64,000 bases of DNA from Owenia fusiformis. Lineage: Eukaryota > Annelida > Polychaeta > Sabellida > Oweniidae. A program made the translations under genes and the position numbers. The DNA is taken from the NCBI GenBank assembly GCA_903813345.2, contig CAIIXF020000006.1:5132989-5196988 (forward strand). The letters are read 5' to 3'. Position 1 is the first letter of the stretch; each line of letters begins with the position of its first letter. Of the stretch, positions 1 through 11,320 are shown in pieces. The notes beneath the pieces are model-generated. The model did no database searches. It saw only the letters and a list, made by a program, of their open reading frames with translations, and was not told the DNA's origin.

Positions 1-1453
1 TACAAATCATCATTATTTTAATAAATATTTAAAAACAAAAACTTGAATGTTATTGTTAAATTATAAAAGTAGAACCTGAATTATCATGGAGACTTTGTGG
101 TTCTCCTTTCTCTCTAAATTTCATCTTCTTGCAACTTGGGGTGTCTTTGTTTAATACAAGACTCATTACCCTGAACCTCAGGCTTCAATTAAGTTCATTC
201 TTGAAATGATATCCACCTTTCTCCTATACATTTTGATATGGATGCAACTCTATAAAATGTTTGACGAAATTTCTGGTGGCTTGAAGTTGGAATGGAAACA
301 TTAGAAACCTGGCCCTAGAATGAAACAGTATATATACAGTAATTATTAGAAGTACTTAACTTGTTCTTTCGTGTACGTTTATTTGAAGAACCTCAATATT
401 TTATGTAATAGTAATGAGCTTTCCTCGTGATCGAAGCGGGTACTCGTGATATCTGCTCCTGTTTTCAGCGGGACCTCCTCATGTTTTCAGCGGGGCTTCC
501 TCATAATTTCAGCGGGGCCACTGGCACACCTTCAATGATGTATTTAACCCCCCACAGTGGATGTTTTTTGAAAACAAACTTATCAATACATACAATGTTG
601 GTCCAATATTCATAATGAGGTATGTATATCGTAGTTCTTGTCTCTATTTTAACCATAAAAGTAATATGTTAACAGTAAATTATGCAAACGTGCATATTGA
701 CGCCCGTTTCTTCCATGCCAGTAAAAATAGTTATCTTTCATGTCATTGTTTGTGAAGATATACCTGTTCTGAAAGTATTCCTAAAGTATCAAAGAACAGT
801 AATGCGTATTCTTACCTTTTTGGTCCATATTTCCAGATGAATTAAATAAAAAGGACTTTGCTCGTGATTTCAGCGGGAACTTGCTCGCGACCTTTCAATT
901 ATAACGGGGCTTTGGATACAACCCGTGTTAAAAGATACAATTTCTTAAAAAGAAAACATGGACCGATATTGTTTTGTTTAGATTAATATGTCAAATCAAT
1001 TTTCCATTGCAATTCACGTAGTGCAATACACTTTATCAATTGACATTTTAAAAATAACAGTCAATCATTTCTGTTTTATGATGGTTTGAATAAAATTTGC
1101 TGATTTGAAATACAATTTTAACAGAGGAGATCGAGAGGTTATCCAAATATGAGGTCATATTAATGACTGCACTCAGTAATCTTCAGTCAAGTTGACGAAG
1201 TTTTTCATGAAAGAGTTACCTTCTATTGTGGTTCTGAATTGAATCGGTATAAGCAGATGTGTTCCCAAAAATGCAAATTTAAAGCAAATTTCGCAGAGTT
1301 TAGATATTGATATGTAGAGATAGTCCATTAGGGTATGGTTTAAAACAATAATGGTCCAAATTTGGCACATTTGACTGTAAAATGCTTTTTTATTCAAAAG
1401 TCAATGATATTATTCTTATTTTACCTATCAAATGATTTTCATATATCCGAATA
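1..1453. other. Intergenic DNA with a short GC-richer interspersed repeat
   Basis: No convincing gene is seen here. AT-rich sequence is interrupted at about 433-520 and 850-915 by a recurring motif, TTTCAGCGGGGCCTCCTC and variants. The same motif returns at 23945-24005 and 30865-30900, so it belongs to a dispersed repeat family. Short open frames in this stretch have no recognisable domains. Confidence 0.6.
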
Positions 1454-1757
1454 ACCATTATATTAGTTTTTGGCAAAGTAAATTATTGTAGGGGTCACAC
1501 AAGGATCAACTGTATTGACGATTTTTCATACTGATATATGCCCTGCCGCTCTAAGAGCAAGAGCAATGAATTGTGATTTTTCAGTTGAAACAACAAAATA
1601 AACACATTATCATTATTTTGTTTAATATTTAACACATAGAATTGTGTTAAACGTAGTATTTTTTCAAAACATCACTAGATATGAAAAAGTTGTAAATAAA
1701 GTTGATCCTTGTGTGAGCCCTATAATTATTTACTTTGCCAAAAACTAATATAATGGT
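1454..1757. repeat. Inverted-repeat (MITE-like) element, ~57-bp arms
   Basis: Bases 1454-1510 (starting ACCATTATATTAGTTTTTGG) match the reverse complement of 1701-1757 with a few mismatches, separated by a ~190-bp AT-rich spacer. No coding capacity is visible. This fits a miniature inverted-repeat element. The superfamily was not determined because target duplications are unclear. Confidence 0.6.
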
Positions 1758-2639
1758 AACTGTAATACTTAAAAAACATTGAACAGGTAAAATATGAATA
1801 TTATTGTTAACAATGGTGACCTTTGCATTAAAATGGCGTTTTAAGGTCAGAAATATATAATTCTTCACCATTATTGTTTTTAATAAAAATGACCACACAC
1901 AAATAGAGTATCAAACATATCAATAATAAAGTTTCCTCCTATTTCGTATACTCGCTGCTATTATTTGAAAAAAATGATGGTCGATCCTTGGGGCAAGCCG
2001 TTTAGCCCTTTCGTGTCACCTTTTTTACTGCAGACAAGTAAAAATGAATAGTCAATGAACCAATCTATAATGACTATGGGTCACTTGATAGTAACCTACC
2101 TCAACATCAGTTTATGGGATTTTCTGGAGTTTTGGCGCACACTAAAATCCCCCGTTCCTGCCATTCTAGTAGCACCATGTAATGGGTGCAATTCTAAGTG
2201 AGAGAGAGAGATATATCTATGAACATCAGAATGCGTCCATCCCATTAATTTGGCCAAATACATGGCATGAAACTGGCGTAAGCTTAACTTGGTACGACCC
2301 CCTTTCTCTGGTAAATTATGACTAGGCCTATATTTTTCGGAGTAATGGGTTTCTGACAACTGGGGTGTACCCTTTAGCTTCTTACACTGTATATCACAAG
2401 ATAATCACAATTACTTAGGCTCGGGGATTGTTACAATTTTGAAAATTCGCGGAGGTCAAAGCCGACATTTGCAGGACATTGCGGGACACGCGAATTAGCC
2501 AAATTTTGATCAAATTCTCGGGATAATCCCGCCATTCGCGGGACACTTGACAGCTCTGTACACAATAATGGTAAACTATTATGATAATGTTTTACAATAG
2601 TACTTAAGGCTAATTAAGAAAGTCAAAAATTATATTTGA

Positions 2640-2812
2640 AACTTATACAGCAAAACAGTCCTGGAATCAGATACTTAATAATATCAGCGGACTTCAAGCT
2701 GGATATCGATATATGGTCACAGGTCTTGTTCCGATATAGTCCGAATACTGAAGATTGCGTTGGAGTAAATCTTAATGTCACTTCTGGGTTAGGTACTCCG
2801 ACACGGCAAACG
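2640..2812 (+). pseudogene. Possible fibronectin-III-like exon remnant broken by a mariner
   Basis: Two overlapping + frames give the pieces ISGLQAGYRYMVTGLV (about 2680-2735) and VGVNLNVTSGLGTPTRQ (about 2760-2810). Their order and spacing resemble the last strands of a fibronectin type III domain, with one indel needed near 2735 to join them. The mariner-like element begins immediately afterwards. No splice sites or neighbouring exons were found, so this is at best a dead fragment. The domain assignment is tentative. Confidence 0.25.
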
Positions 2813-2814
2813 TA

Positions 2815-3788
2815 CAGGGTGACCCAAAAAATGCAACCCTCCATTTCTTCAATAGTTTTCTTAAATGCAAGTTAATTGTTCTGAAATTTGGCACACGAGG
2901 ACATCATTCAATGTGAGATCATCTGGCAAAGTTTCAATAATCATAGTCTCATGTTGATAGAGTTATGGCCATTCCAAAATATGCTCCAAATGTCGTCCAT
3001 TTCCAATGTTAGGTTTTCGGATGAATCACATTCCCTTCTTTCTGAACATGTAAACTCAAGAAATAATGTGTTCTGTGATCACAAATTCCAGATGAAGTGC
3101 TTCAAAGGCCCCTTCATTCTGTTAAATGCACAGCTTGGGCTGCAAATTTCCAAACATGAAATCATCAGCCCCTTTTGGTTTGAGGTTGATAATGGCAACA
3201 CTGTTACTGTTAACACACAGTGCATTATTGGCGTTCCCAGGAAGTTCTAGGCAGTTCTAGAGTGACATTGAGGCTTCAGTAGACAAGAACATTGGTTCTA
3301 GAAGGATGGAGCTACTCCTAACACTTCTAATGATAGCATAGCCTGGTTCACTAGTCATTTCTATGAGAAGATTATCTCTCCTAGGACGGAGAACCCATGG
3401 TCATCCCATAGTCTTGATCTCAATGCCCCTGACTTCTATATATGGGGTAATTTAAAGGATAATGTGTATGAAAATATCCCTACCACAATTGCAGAACTCC
3501 AACAAGCAATGGCTGCAAAAATATGAGCCATACTCATGGGGAAGAATGCATCCGTATAATGAACAGTTTTCCTTGAACATTGCAAGTTTGTTTTCAGCGA
3601 AATTGATGACATCTGGAGCATATTTTGAAACAACCATAACTCCATCAATATAAGACTATGATTATTGAAACTTTGCCAGAGGATCCCACATTGAATGATG
3701 TCCTCGTGTGCCAAATTTCAGAGCAATTAACCTCCATTTAAGAAAAATATTGAAGAAATGGAGGGTTGCATTTTTTTGGGTCACCCTG
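2815..3788 (+). mobile_element. Mariner-like element with ~180-bp inverted termini, TA flanks
   Basis: The element opens with CAGGGTGACCCAAAAAATGC and closes with its reverse complement (…TTGGGTCACCCTG). Similarity between the ends extends for roughly 180 bp. Both ends are flanked by TA (2813-2814, 3789-3790), the target duplication of the Tc1/mariner superfamily. The interior holds a decayed DDE transposase fragment. At 974 bp it is shorter than a typical autonomous mariner. Confidence 0.85.
3302..3526 (+). pseudogene. Mariner-type transposase C-terminal fragment
   Basis: One frame reads about 74 residues to a stop. It contains DGATPNTSNDSIAWF, then NPWSSHSLDLNAPDFYIWG, then LKDNVYENIP. These match the conserved DDE-endonuclease signature of mariner-type transposases, where the usual form is DGATPHT … SPDLNPLDFYLWG. 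Substitutions at conserved positions (SPDLNP has become HSLDLNAP) and the absence of an N-terminal half show it is dead. It lies between the element's inverted termini, as expected. Confidence 0.8.
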
Positions 3789-4329
3789 TAGTATAAAGCT
3801 ACTTTCGAGAACTTAGTCCACTCTCAAATCCCCAAAAAATAATCGTCTCAAAAACTATGAATAAATTGAGCAAAAACTCTACTATGTGTCAATGAAATAG
3901 AAATGTCTAAAATACAACTGTGAAACTACTGACCAAGTTGTTTTAGATATGTGCTTCAGATATTTTAAGAATCAAGGATATAAATACAAATATGAATCCA
4001 CAGAAATGATGCATTTCTGAGATAACAAATAGTGTTATTTTACTGTTGCTATAGCAACGGATAAATATTTTTATTTTTTGTCTTACAGATTGAACATCAT
4101 ACTAAGAATACTTCCTGCAAATTTCAAATCAATATCATAATTAGTGTCTGAGATATAAAGGCGTCTTATATATAGTACCCCCTATAGATTTTATTAAGGG
4201 GGTATAAGAAATGCTCTGTAGGGAGTTGTCCAAGGGTGCCGCTCCGGCATTACGGGGTTTTGAGGTCCCAACCCTATATTTATGCTGAAAAGTTAAAAAA
4301 ACATTGTAATCCGAAGAAAACGATTGATC

Positions 4330-4547
4330 CTCAAAATACCCCATATTTCTTCCAGACTAGTACTAAAGGCACTTCTTTATTTATTATACAGTGGAAGATA
4401 CTCCAAAATATGCAAATGGTGTTTATCTTAAGAAGTGCAACATAGAGCAAAATGACAAATGTAAATTTTGTAATGCTAGAGATGACTCAATGCATTATTT
4501 TGTGAAGTGTCCAGTCATAAAAAACTTATGGGCCAATTTGAATTGAT
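4330..4547 (+). pseudogene. LINE ORF2 fragment: RT zinc-binding (zf-RVT-like) tail
   Basis: Two + frames joined by one shift near 4395 read SLFIIQWKILQN, then YANGVYLKKCNI, then CKFCNARDDSMHYFVKC and NLWANL. The C-x2-C … H-x4-C spacing followed by a W is the zinc-binding tail seen after the reverse transcriptase of L1/Tx1-type non-LTR elements. Nothing of the RT itself is present. It is a 5'-truncated, frameshifted copy. Confidence 0.7.
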
Positions 4548-4579
4548 ATGACAAAAAGTATTAAAATTAATCTAAAAAA

Positions 4580-5056
4580 CGCAGGTTTTACCGTATATGT
4601 ATACGGTAGTTTTGAAATGTTTATCTCTGATCTTTTAGAGTATAAACCTAGAATATTTAAATGTCCCTCTTTCAGAAAACTCCGTCTCAAGTGTAGAAGG
4701 GTAAACTTTTGAAATTACATAAGATATGCTTACTAAAGAGAAAGTTGCGGCATACATGTTTAATATTAATTTTTTCTTGCGCCTCGAATAATTATACGTA
4801 ATTATATGTAATTCGAAAGGTGTTAATACCATGATACTGATACAGTTGCTTCCCGGTGAATCACATCAGGGAATATAGCTGATTTGATTGATCCGAAAAT
4901 GGCTATCGCCCCATTGCAATACATGTACTTGTACTAGTCGTTCCATTATTTTATTCTTCGACAATTTTAAATTGTAATTGAATTTAAACTTAATGTTTAA
5001 ATATATTAATTAATTACGTTTCAAAACTGTCGTATACAAATATGGTAAAACCTGCG
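4580..5056. repeat. MITE-like element with ~41-bp terminal inverted repeats
   Basis: 4580-4620 (starting CGCAGGTTTTACCGTATA) is inverted at 5016-5056 (ending TATGGTAAAACCTGCG) with few mismatches. The left arm also carries a short perfect palindrome around GTATACGG. The interior is AT-rich and non-coding. Confidence 0.7.
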
Positions 5057-5330
5057 GACAAGGAACGGTGGTCAAAATTGTTTCTTGTCAACAGATATTT
5101 GCCACAGAGAGGCTGCATGTTTTAGGCCAGCCCCAAACACTATTGTTGTGTCGTAAGACGATGCTTACAACTGATATTCAAGTTTCTTCCTATTTGCGCC
5201 ATTTTCGAATTCAACGGATGGCTGATGGATTAACATACTAATTCATGTCAAACTCACTCAAATATGCATGGAGTATTGGCGAGACGGGTAATATTCATAT
5301 TAAAATGAATTGGTCATGACATAGTAGCTA

Positions 5331-5631
5331 CACGCGGTCCTAACTTCGACTGTTAATTTGAATTTTTGACCTACCGGATGTTTGAAAATCAAGGATTACG
5401 AGTCTCATACTGCACCATTTTTTCTTCAAACTTGTTCCATTCAAAGCATAACAAAAATCCCTTTCTGATGGTACATTATTCTCTTAAACAGAGTCCCTAC
5501 TTCCAGCGGCATTTTGGTCCCCAGCTGTAGGAAGGCCTTCTAACAGCTGTGGACCAAAACGCTGCTAGAACGATTTTCAAGCATCTGGAAGGTCGAAAAT
5601 TCAAATTAACGATTGAAGTTAGGACCGTGTG
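5331..5631. repeat. MITE with nested palindrome (301 bp)
   Basis: The outer arms (CACGCGGTCCTAACTTC at 5331, inverted at 5615-5631) extend for about 60 bp with mismatches. Inside lies a second inverted pair around 5501-5570, with AGCGGCATTTTGGTCC and CAGCTGT repeated in inverted order as GGACCAAAACGCTGCT. The transcript would fold into a long cruciform or hairpin. There is no coding sequence. It sits upstream of the host gene's first exon. Confidence 0.7.
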
Positions 5632-6085
5632 AGTTAAACCACCAGCCGAACACTGAGATATTTTAGTAATGGCTCGCTATTTGAAATATAACTGAGAAGT
5701 CCATTTGAAAGTTGAACATTTTTATACAATATAACATACTAGTCGTTTGTATATACCCCAAATCCAATTCCTCCTAGTAATTAGCATAGGCCTATTTTTA
5801 TTCCATATGTTTTCCAAAAGAAATGATAGAAAATGAAAACAATACAAAGTAATCGTATTGACAGCTGAAATATATAAAAATCGAAATGATAGGAAAAATG
5901 TATGGACATGTGTACGGAATGATCACATTCATCTTGTTTTATTTTCCCGAGAATTTTGAACTAGTCTTTTTCTGTGCTGATTTGTTAAAATAAAGATTAA
6001 AAATTAGATTTTTGAGTTTGATCAATGGTTTATATCAAAAGAATAAAAATATTAACCATAATAAGTGGGTGGGGCAGATGAGTAA

Positions 6086-6097
6086 TGCGCATGCGCA
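6086..6097. promoter_or_regulatory. NRF1-type palindrome TGCGCATGCGCA
   Basis: The 12-bp palindrome TGCGCATGCGCA matches the YGCGCAYGCGCR consensus of NRF1, common in animal promoters. It lies about 500 bp upstream of the start codon of the host gene, in otherwise AT-rich sequence. Assignment as a promoter element is inference. Confidence 0.35.
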
Positions 6098-6601
6098 ACA
6101 AAGCATTTTAAGTGCAGTGTATTGCTTTGTTAGGGTTGGATAAAGCCAGTGTTGACACAATTTTTTCGCTAACCTTCGTTACAAAAATGCTTCGTTAGAC
6201 TAAACCCAGCAGTGTAACAGGTACCATTGTCTATACCGAATGAATAGCAGCTCAAAGAGCTCATTGTAATATTTTTGTAAATTTCTTTGTTTTTGTATAT
6301 GAGTTAAGTCTAATAAATTTTAAATAAAAACAAAACAAAACAATATTGTTAAGGAATGTTTTATTAAGGGATATATAATTGAATTGGCAAGCTGGTATGT
6401 TTTAACATATATATACCATATGATATTCATCTTTAAACTCTGGTATTCGTTTTCCGGCCTACCCTATACATGTAGGACTAGGACCAATACACTGGATGCC
6501 TGTATATCACCCTAGGAGAGGGTTAATCTTTTTTTTTAATATTCCAGAGTTGGCAAGACGAAAGGATACTGTACTTATAACATTGATTCTAGAAGAAGAC
6601 T

Positions 6602-6683
6602 ATGCAGACAATCAGTGTAACATGTGTAACAGTGTCATTAATACGGTTTCTCTTCTGTACACTGATACTTCTATCATGGCAAG
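6602..6683 (+). CDS. Host gene exon 1: signal peptide of CLECT-TSP1-PKD-REJ protein
   Basis: The ATG at 6602 opens MQTISVTCVTVSLIRFLFCTL, followed by ILLSWQ: a short polar N-region and a hydrophobic core typical of a secretory signal peptide. The exon ends CAAG|GTAAGA, giving a phase-1 donor. Joined to 6854, the split codon becomes Ala and the frame runs into a C-type lectin domain. This is the first exon of a gene spanning at least 52 kb whose sampled exons encode CLECT, two TSP1, PKD and REJ-like modules. That combination recalls polycystin-1-like and receptor-for-egg-jelly proteins. The downstream GPS/PLAT/membrane part is not in the window. Start choice: the only in-frame ATG before the hydrophobic stretch. 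The 5' UTR and promoter are unmapped. Confidence 0.75.
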
Positions 6684-6781
6684 GTAAGAAGACATTTTAT
6701 CGAAAACATCTATTCTGATCATAAATCTGACGAACCGATAAGTATATTTATCTGAAGAATTCTTTCACACCGTTCTTTCAC

Positions 6782-6820
6782 CATATGTGTACAAACTGTT
6801 GGGTTTTATTTAAAAGCAAG
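6782..6820 (+). pseudogene. Dead partial duplicate of exon 2 start
   Basis: CATATGTGTACAAACTGTTG and the following bases closely match the first ~39 bases of exon 2 (CATATGCGTGTACAAATTGT…), together with the preceding pyrimidine tract. The copy has CACC where the acceptor AG should be and loses similarity after about 40 bases, so it cannot be spliced as an exon. It is a short tandem duplication inside intron 1. Confidence 0.7.
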
Positions 6821-6853
6821 TTTTATTAAACTGGTATATTATCTTCCTTTCAG

Positions 6854-7002
6854 CATATGCGTGTACAAATTGTTGGGTGTTATTTAATAACAAGTGTTAC
6901 GCCTTTACTGAATCTTTAAAGAGATGGGCTGACGTAAGATCCTTTTGTCAGCAATTCGGAGACGATGGTGATATGCTGGTCATAAAATCTCTAGCAGAAT
7001 TG
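6854..7002 (+). CDS. Host gene exon 2: N-terminal part of C-type lectin domain
   Basis: The acceptor is CTTTCAG|CA and the donor TTG|GTAAGA (phase 1 in, phase 0 out). The frame reads CWVLFNNKCYAF, then RWADVRSFCQQFGDDGDMLV, then SLAEL. The two early cysteines, the W-A-x-A/V-x-x-x-C helix and the L-(A/V)-x-I/L strand are the first half of a C-type lectin fold. The following exons supply the remaining motifs. Confidence 0.85.
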
Positions 7003-7318
7003 GTAAGAACAAATATTGGCTTTTATTCCATAGTTAGCATGATATTCATAGGACGTAGGATAACATGTGAAAATAAAAATGGTATTTTTGTAATCAGTGG
7101 TAAAATTATGATATTTTTGACAAATTTTCACTTAACCATAGCATACGTTTTTTTAGCCATGACATACGACACCGTATGCGATGGTTAATGGATTTTTGCT
7201 ACTTCAGACTCAAAACGAGGCTAAGTGTCAACATCGCCGGATCGTTTGGAAAATTCGGATTAAATCACTTAATTTCCGCCGATTCTGATGATGACTTTAA
7301 CTATGGAATAAAAAGAAC

Positions 7319-7452
7319 ATCCTATGATTTACTCGTGATATGATTTTAATCCACTCATGGATATTGATATCTGAACTCTCTCGCTACGCTCGCTGGTGCA
7401 GATATCATATCCATTCGTGGATAAAAATCATATCACTCATAAATCATAGGAT
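7319..7452. repeat. Foldback (hairpin) element, ~53-bp arms
   Basis: ATCCTATGATTTACTCGTGA and onward (7319-7373) is inverted at 7399-7452, with a 25-bp loop rich in CGCT. Only scattered mismatches occur. Sequence this short with arms this long is typical of a foldback MITE. It lies in intron 2. Confidence 0.85.
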
Positions 7453-7489
7453 ATCTTCTATATAGACACCCTTGGTATACGCAAAATCA

Positions 7490-8160
7490 TATGTTTACAT
7501 TAAGTTATGATGCAGTTGGCATGGAGGTTACATCTCGAGAGTTTCAACGATGCACATTTGATTTTATAGAAAATCCAAAACTTGGTACCAAAGAATTTCC
7601 CACTTCCTGCAAAACAAGCTGAAATTCATGCGATTGTTCTGAACCGGCCCATTTTTGCTGCAAGCTTTGGATTTCAGGTGCATGCTATTGGCAAGACTAT
7701 TAGTTCTCTAATGACGTTAACAGATTTTCGAGCAGCGCTCAAGTTTTGAATTACAATAACTGAACAAATGCTGTTTAGACTGATTTCCATTTTTTGCTGC
7801 AAGCATGAGAAAATTCTAAGTTTGGGATTTCAGGTGCATGCTATTTGCAAGACTATTAGCTTTCCAATGACGTTAACAGATTTTCGAGCAGCACTCGAGT
7901 TTTGAATTACAATAACTGAACAAATGCTGTTTAGACTGATTTCAATTTTTTCATAATCATCTACATGTTTCCAGAAGTTCAAATCTGACTTTATATTTAA
8001 GATTTGACCTTTAATGACCTTTTCAAGGTCAAAAAGGTCTTTTTTCATCTTGTTTCCAATGGACCAATTTTTTTTCAAATCATATACAAGTTATCAGAAT
8101 GTATCAGATGCTGGCACACTTTTGCCGGAAGGTTGCAAGAAGTAACTTTTGGCAATGCAG
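7490..8160 (+). mobile_element. Non-autonomous Helentron-related fragment
   Basis: A ~140-bp unit repeats in tandem (about 7660-7795 and 7800-7930; shared words include GACGTTAACAGATTTTCGAG and GCTGTTTAGACTGATTT). The following stretch, 'TCTACATG…CAGAAGTTCAAATCTGACTTT…GACCTTTTCAAGGTCAAAAAGG', is nearly the same as the monomer in the autonomous Helentron at 39.7-41.9 kb. Shared order and sequence imply common origin. Ends are not resolved. Confidence 0.55.
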
Positions 8161-9505
8161 TATGTTAGAGTAACCTAGTAGGTGTAAGAAAATATAAGGT
8201 GATGGGTTTTAAAGTGGTAAAAACAATTTTCACTGCCAAATTGGACTTCAATTCCTGTGATTTCAGGGGGTACTATAAGACAATTTCATAACATAAAGGG
8301 TATAGTTGCTATTGTTCTGTTTTCTACAGCACACATTACTAGTCCAAAGATGAATAATATCCTATAGTTATAGGCTGATATCTGTATTAGTCTCAGAAAT
8401 ATTGCAATTACATGTAATAGGAAAAAAATATGCAACTTTAGTCATTTTTAAGTCTCACCTATTTTATATATGTAGCTTCCAGCAAAAGATGGCAGCTTAA
8501 ATAGCTCAAAATTGTTTTCTAAAAACTAATTCAAGCTTTGTTTGATATTGTTATACAATTATAATAATGATTATGTACTATTTATGATTTTTAATATGAC
8601 TATAGTCCCCTACCCCTGGAAAGTGGGTGTGGTCAACGTTATCATTTTGCAGCATGCAGTTAAAAACTTGTATTGATAGAAAGCAAATCAGTGCATTTAA
8701 ATCATCTTCACTTGTTACTTGACAATGTAATTCATTTATTACTAAAATATATGACTCTACATATTTTATATATACATTTTCAATTTTGTACAATATATCA
8801 TAATGAAATCAAATAGGCTGTTTCATTTTCAGTGTTCACTAACACATGAAATGTAAGTCACAGTGTTTCCAAATTACCTTGGCAATGAGAAAGTACCACA
8901 ATGACTACATTATATGAGCAGATTCAAGGTCCTAATAGTAATACTCACCGATCTATCGACATTCAAAAATAGAGAAAGCTGTCGTGAGTGCAGTTTTAAC
9001 TAATTTTGAACTGAAACTTCTACTTAATGATTATTTTTCTCAACATCTGTGACTTTTTTGGACCCCAAACATAAGATACCAAGACAAAATGCTACCAAGT
9101 TCTGATATTGGAAGTTTCAGAGCTCTAGATCAAATATTCACTTCTGCATGTACTTTTAAAAAGACCCAAAAGGACAAAAAATCTGTCAGATATTGCGAAA
9201 AATATGAAAGATGCACTATTCAGAACAATTTATCTCTTAGATGTTACTTTTATTTGACATAATTTCTGATTCTGAATCCAGTTAGTACCACCAATAATAC
9301 ATATGAGAAGACTTTATGTCATACTAAGTGGAGTTACACATCTATTGGCTTTTGAAAATTGGAAAAGCTGTAGCAAGTATGATTTTCACCAGTTTTTCAT
9401 CTAAGACTGCAACTTTCTGGATTTTCTTTTTACAAACTGAACCGTAAGACCAAAGGCATTAAAGGAAACCTGGTCATTGTATCACCAATAATAAGTAAAA
9501 ATAAC
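8161..9505. other. Intronic AT-rich DNA, no feature recognised
   Basis: I see no open frame with domain features, no strong inverted repeats and no tandem array. The stretch is part of intron 2 (7003-16694). Confidence 0.5.
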
Positions 9506-9507
9506 TA

Positions 9508-11320
9508 GAGTTTAAAGATTGCAAGCAATCTTACGGAGGCCCCGTAGGCTTTTTTGGTCCTTTTGGAGGTCAGCCAAAGGTCAGTTCTTAAAAACAAAGG
9601 CATATATGAACTCCAGGGAACTTGTAGATGATTTTTAAAAAGAAATTGGTCAATAGAAGCGAGTTGAAATTTAGTCTTGAAAAGTTTCGAAATTTGACTG
9701 TTTTTCAGTTTTTGAGTACTATTATCTCAAAACTGGTGGACAATTTTAATAAATAGTCAATGGATAATATGTGTAGAACCTTTAGAGGAATATATATTCG
9801 GACTATCATTAAAAAATATTTATTTGTAGTCACCAATTTTGAGAAACTTAGAAAACACAGTTTGTGATTTAGCTTGATGACCTTGACCCTTGATCTTGCA
9901 AATTTTTCTTTTTTAGTCCTCAGTATGTCTTTTGTGACTAAATTTATCTAAATTTAAATCCAGAAAATCGATTTGAAAAATCAACTTTTTTGACCTTTTG
10001 GAGGTCACTGAAAGTCACCTAAAGGTCAAAGGTCAAAAGTAAGGTCAGATTTGGAATACTGAGAACTTGTAGATGAGTTTAAAAAAAAAGTTTGGTCAAG
10101 TTAGATCAAGTTGAAATTTGACCTTGAAAAATTTCAAAATTTGACCTTTTTCAGTTTTTGAGTTCTAATATCTCAAAACTGGTGCATAATTTTAATAGAT
10201 AATCAATAGCTAATATGTGTAGAACTTTTAGAGGAATATATATCGTGACTTTCATAAAAAAATATTGATTTGTAGTTACCAATTCTGAGAAACTTAGAAA
10301 ACACAGTTCGTGATTTAGCTTGATGACCTTGAGCTTTGACTTTGCAAATTTTACTTTTTAGGCCTCAGTAGGCCTTTTGTGATTAAATATTTCTAAATTC
10401 AAATCGAGAAAATTGATTTGAAAAATGAAGGTCAAGCAAAAGTCAAAGGTCAAAAGTAAGGTCAGATTTGGAATCCTGAGAACTTGTAGATGTTTTTTTA
10501 AAAATAAGTTTGGTCAATTTAGATCAAGTTGAAATTTGACCTTGAAAAATTTCGAAATTTGACCTTTTTCAGTTTTTAAGCTCTAATATCTCAAAACTGG
10601 TGCAAAATTTTAATAGATAATCAATTGCTAATATGTGTAGAACCTTTAGAGGAATATACATCTGGAGTTTTATTTAAAAAATTTTGATTTGTAGTTACCA
10701 ATTTTGAGAAACTTAGAAAACACAGTTTGTGATTTAATTCAATGACCTTGACCTTTGATCTTGCAAATTTTACTTTTTTGGACCTCTTATGGTATTTTGT
10801 GATTAAATGCACCTTAATTAGATTCCAGAAAATTGATTTGAAAAATCAACTTATTTGACCTTTCGGAGGTCACTGAAAGTCAAGTAAAGGTCAAAGGTCA
10901 AAAGTAAGGTCAGATTTGGAATCCTGACAATTTGTATATGAGTTTTAAAAAAATTGGTCAATTTGAAGCGTTGAAAAAATACCTTTTTTGACCTTCAATA
11001 TCTCAAAATCTGGTCAAAATATGTCTAGACGGCAAAAGGCTAACACTAATAGAATAATAATATCTATCTGCATGCAAAAATTCAGGCAAAAATATTGAAG
11101 TGTAGTGTCAGGATTTGAGAAACTGGAAAAAAGCTTTGATTTGACCTTGATTTTGACCTTTGACCTTGTTTTGACCTTTGACCTTGATTTTGACCTTGAC
11201 CTAGATAAAAAGTTCTTTCCCGCCAAGTTCAGCCAAGGTCCCTGGTAGGTGCATGTAGGAGATGGTTGAAAGGTAGTTGGAAATAGGAGGAAAGGGTTTA
11301 GGAAGAATAAATAAATAAAG
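9508..11320 (-). mobile_element. Helitron-like non-autonomous element, copy 1
   Basis: Read on the - strand, the 3' end at 9508 shows a palindrome (AGATTGCTTGCAATCT), seven bases, then CTAG followed by T. This is the Helitron signature of a terminal hairpin, CTRR end and insertion at A/T. The body is built from roughly 430-bp tandem units (e.g. around 9590, 10040, 10460, 10910) dense in AGGTCA/TGACCT. It has no ORF. It is followed head-to-tail by a second copy. Confidence 0.6.

Noticed and set aside
6877-7188. Single 103-residue gene including the intron after exon 2
   Set aside because: The lectin motifs stop at 7002, where a GTAAGA donor joins in phase to the next lectin exon. The read-through part has no lectin features.
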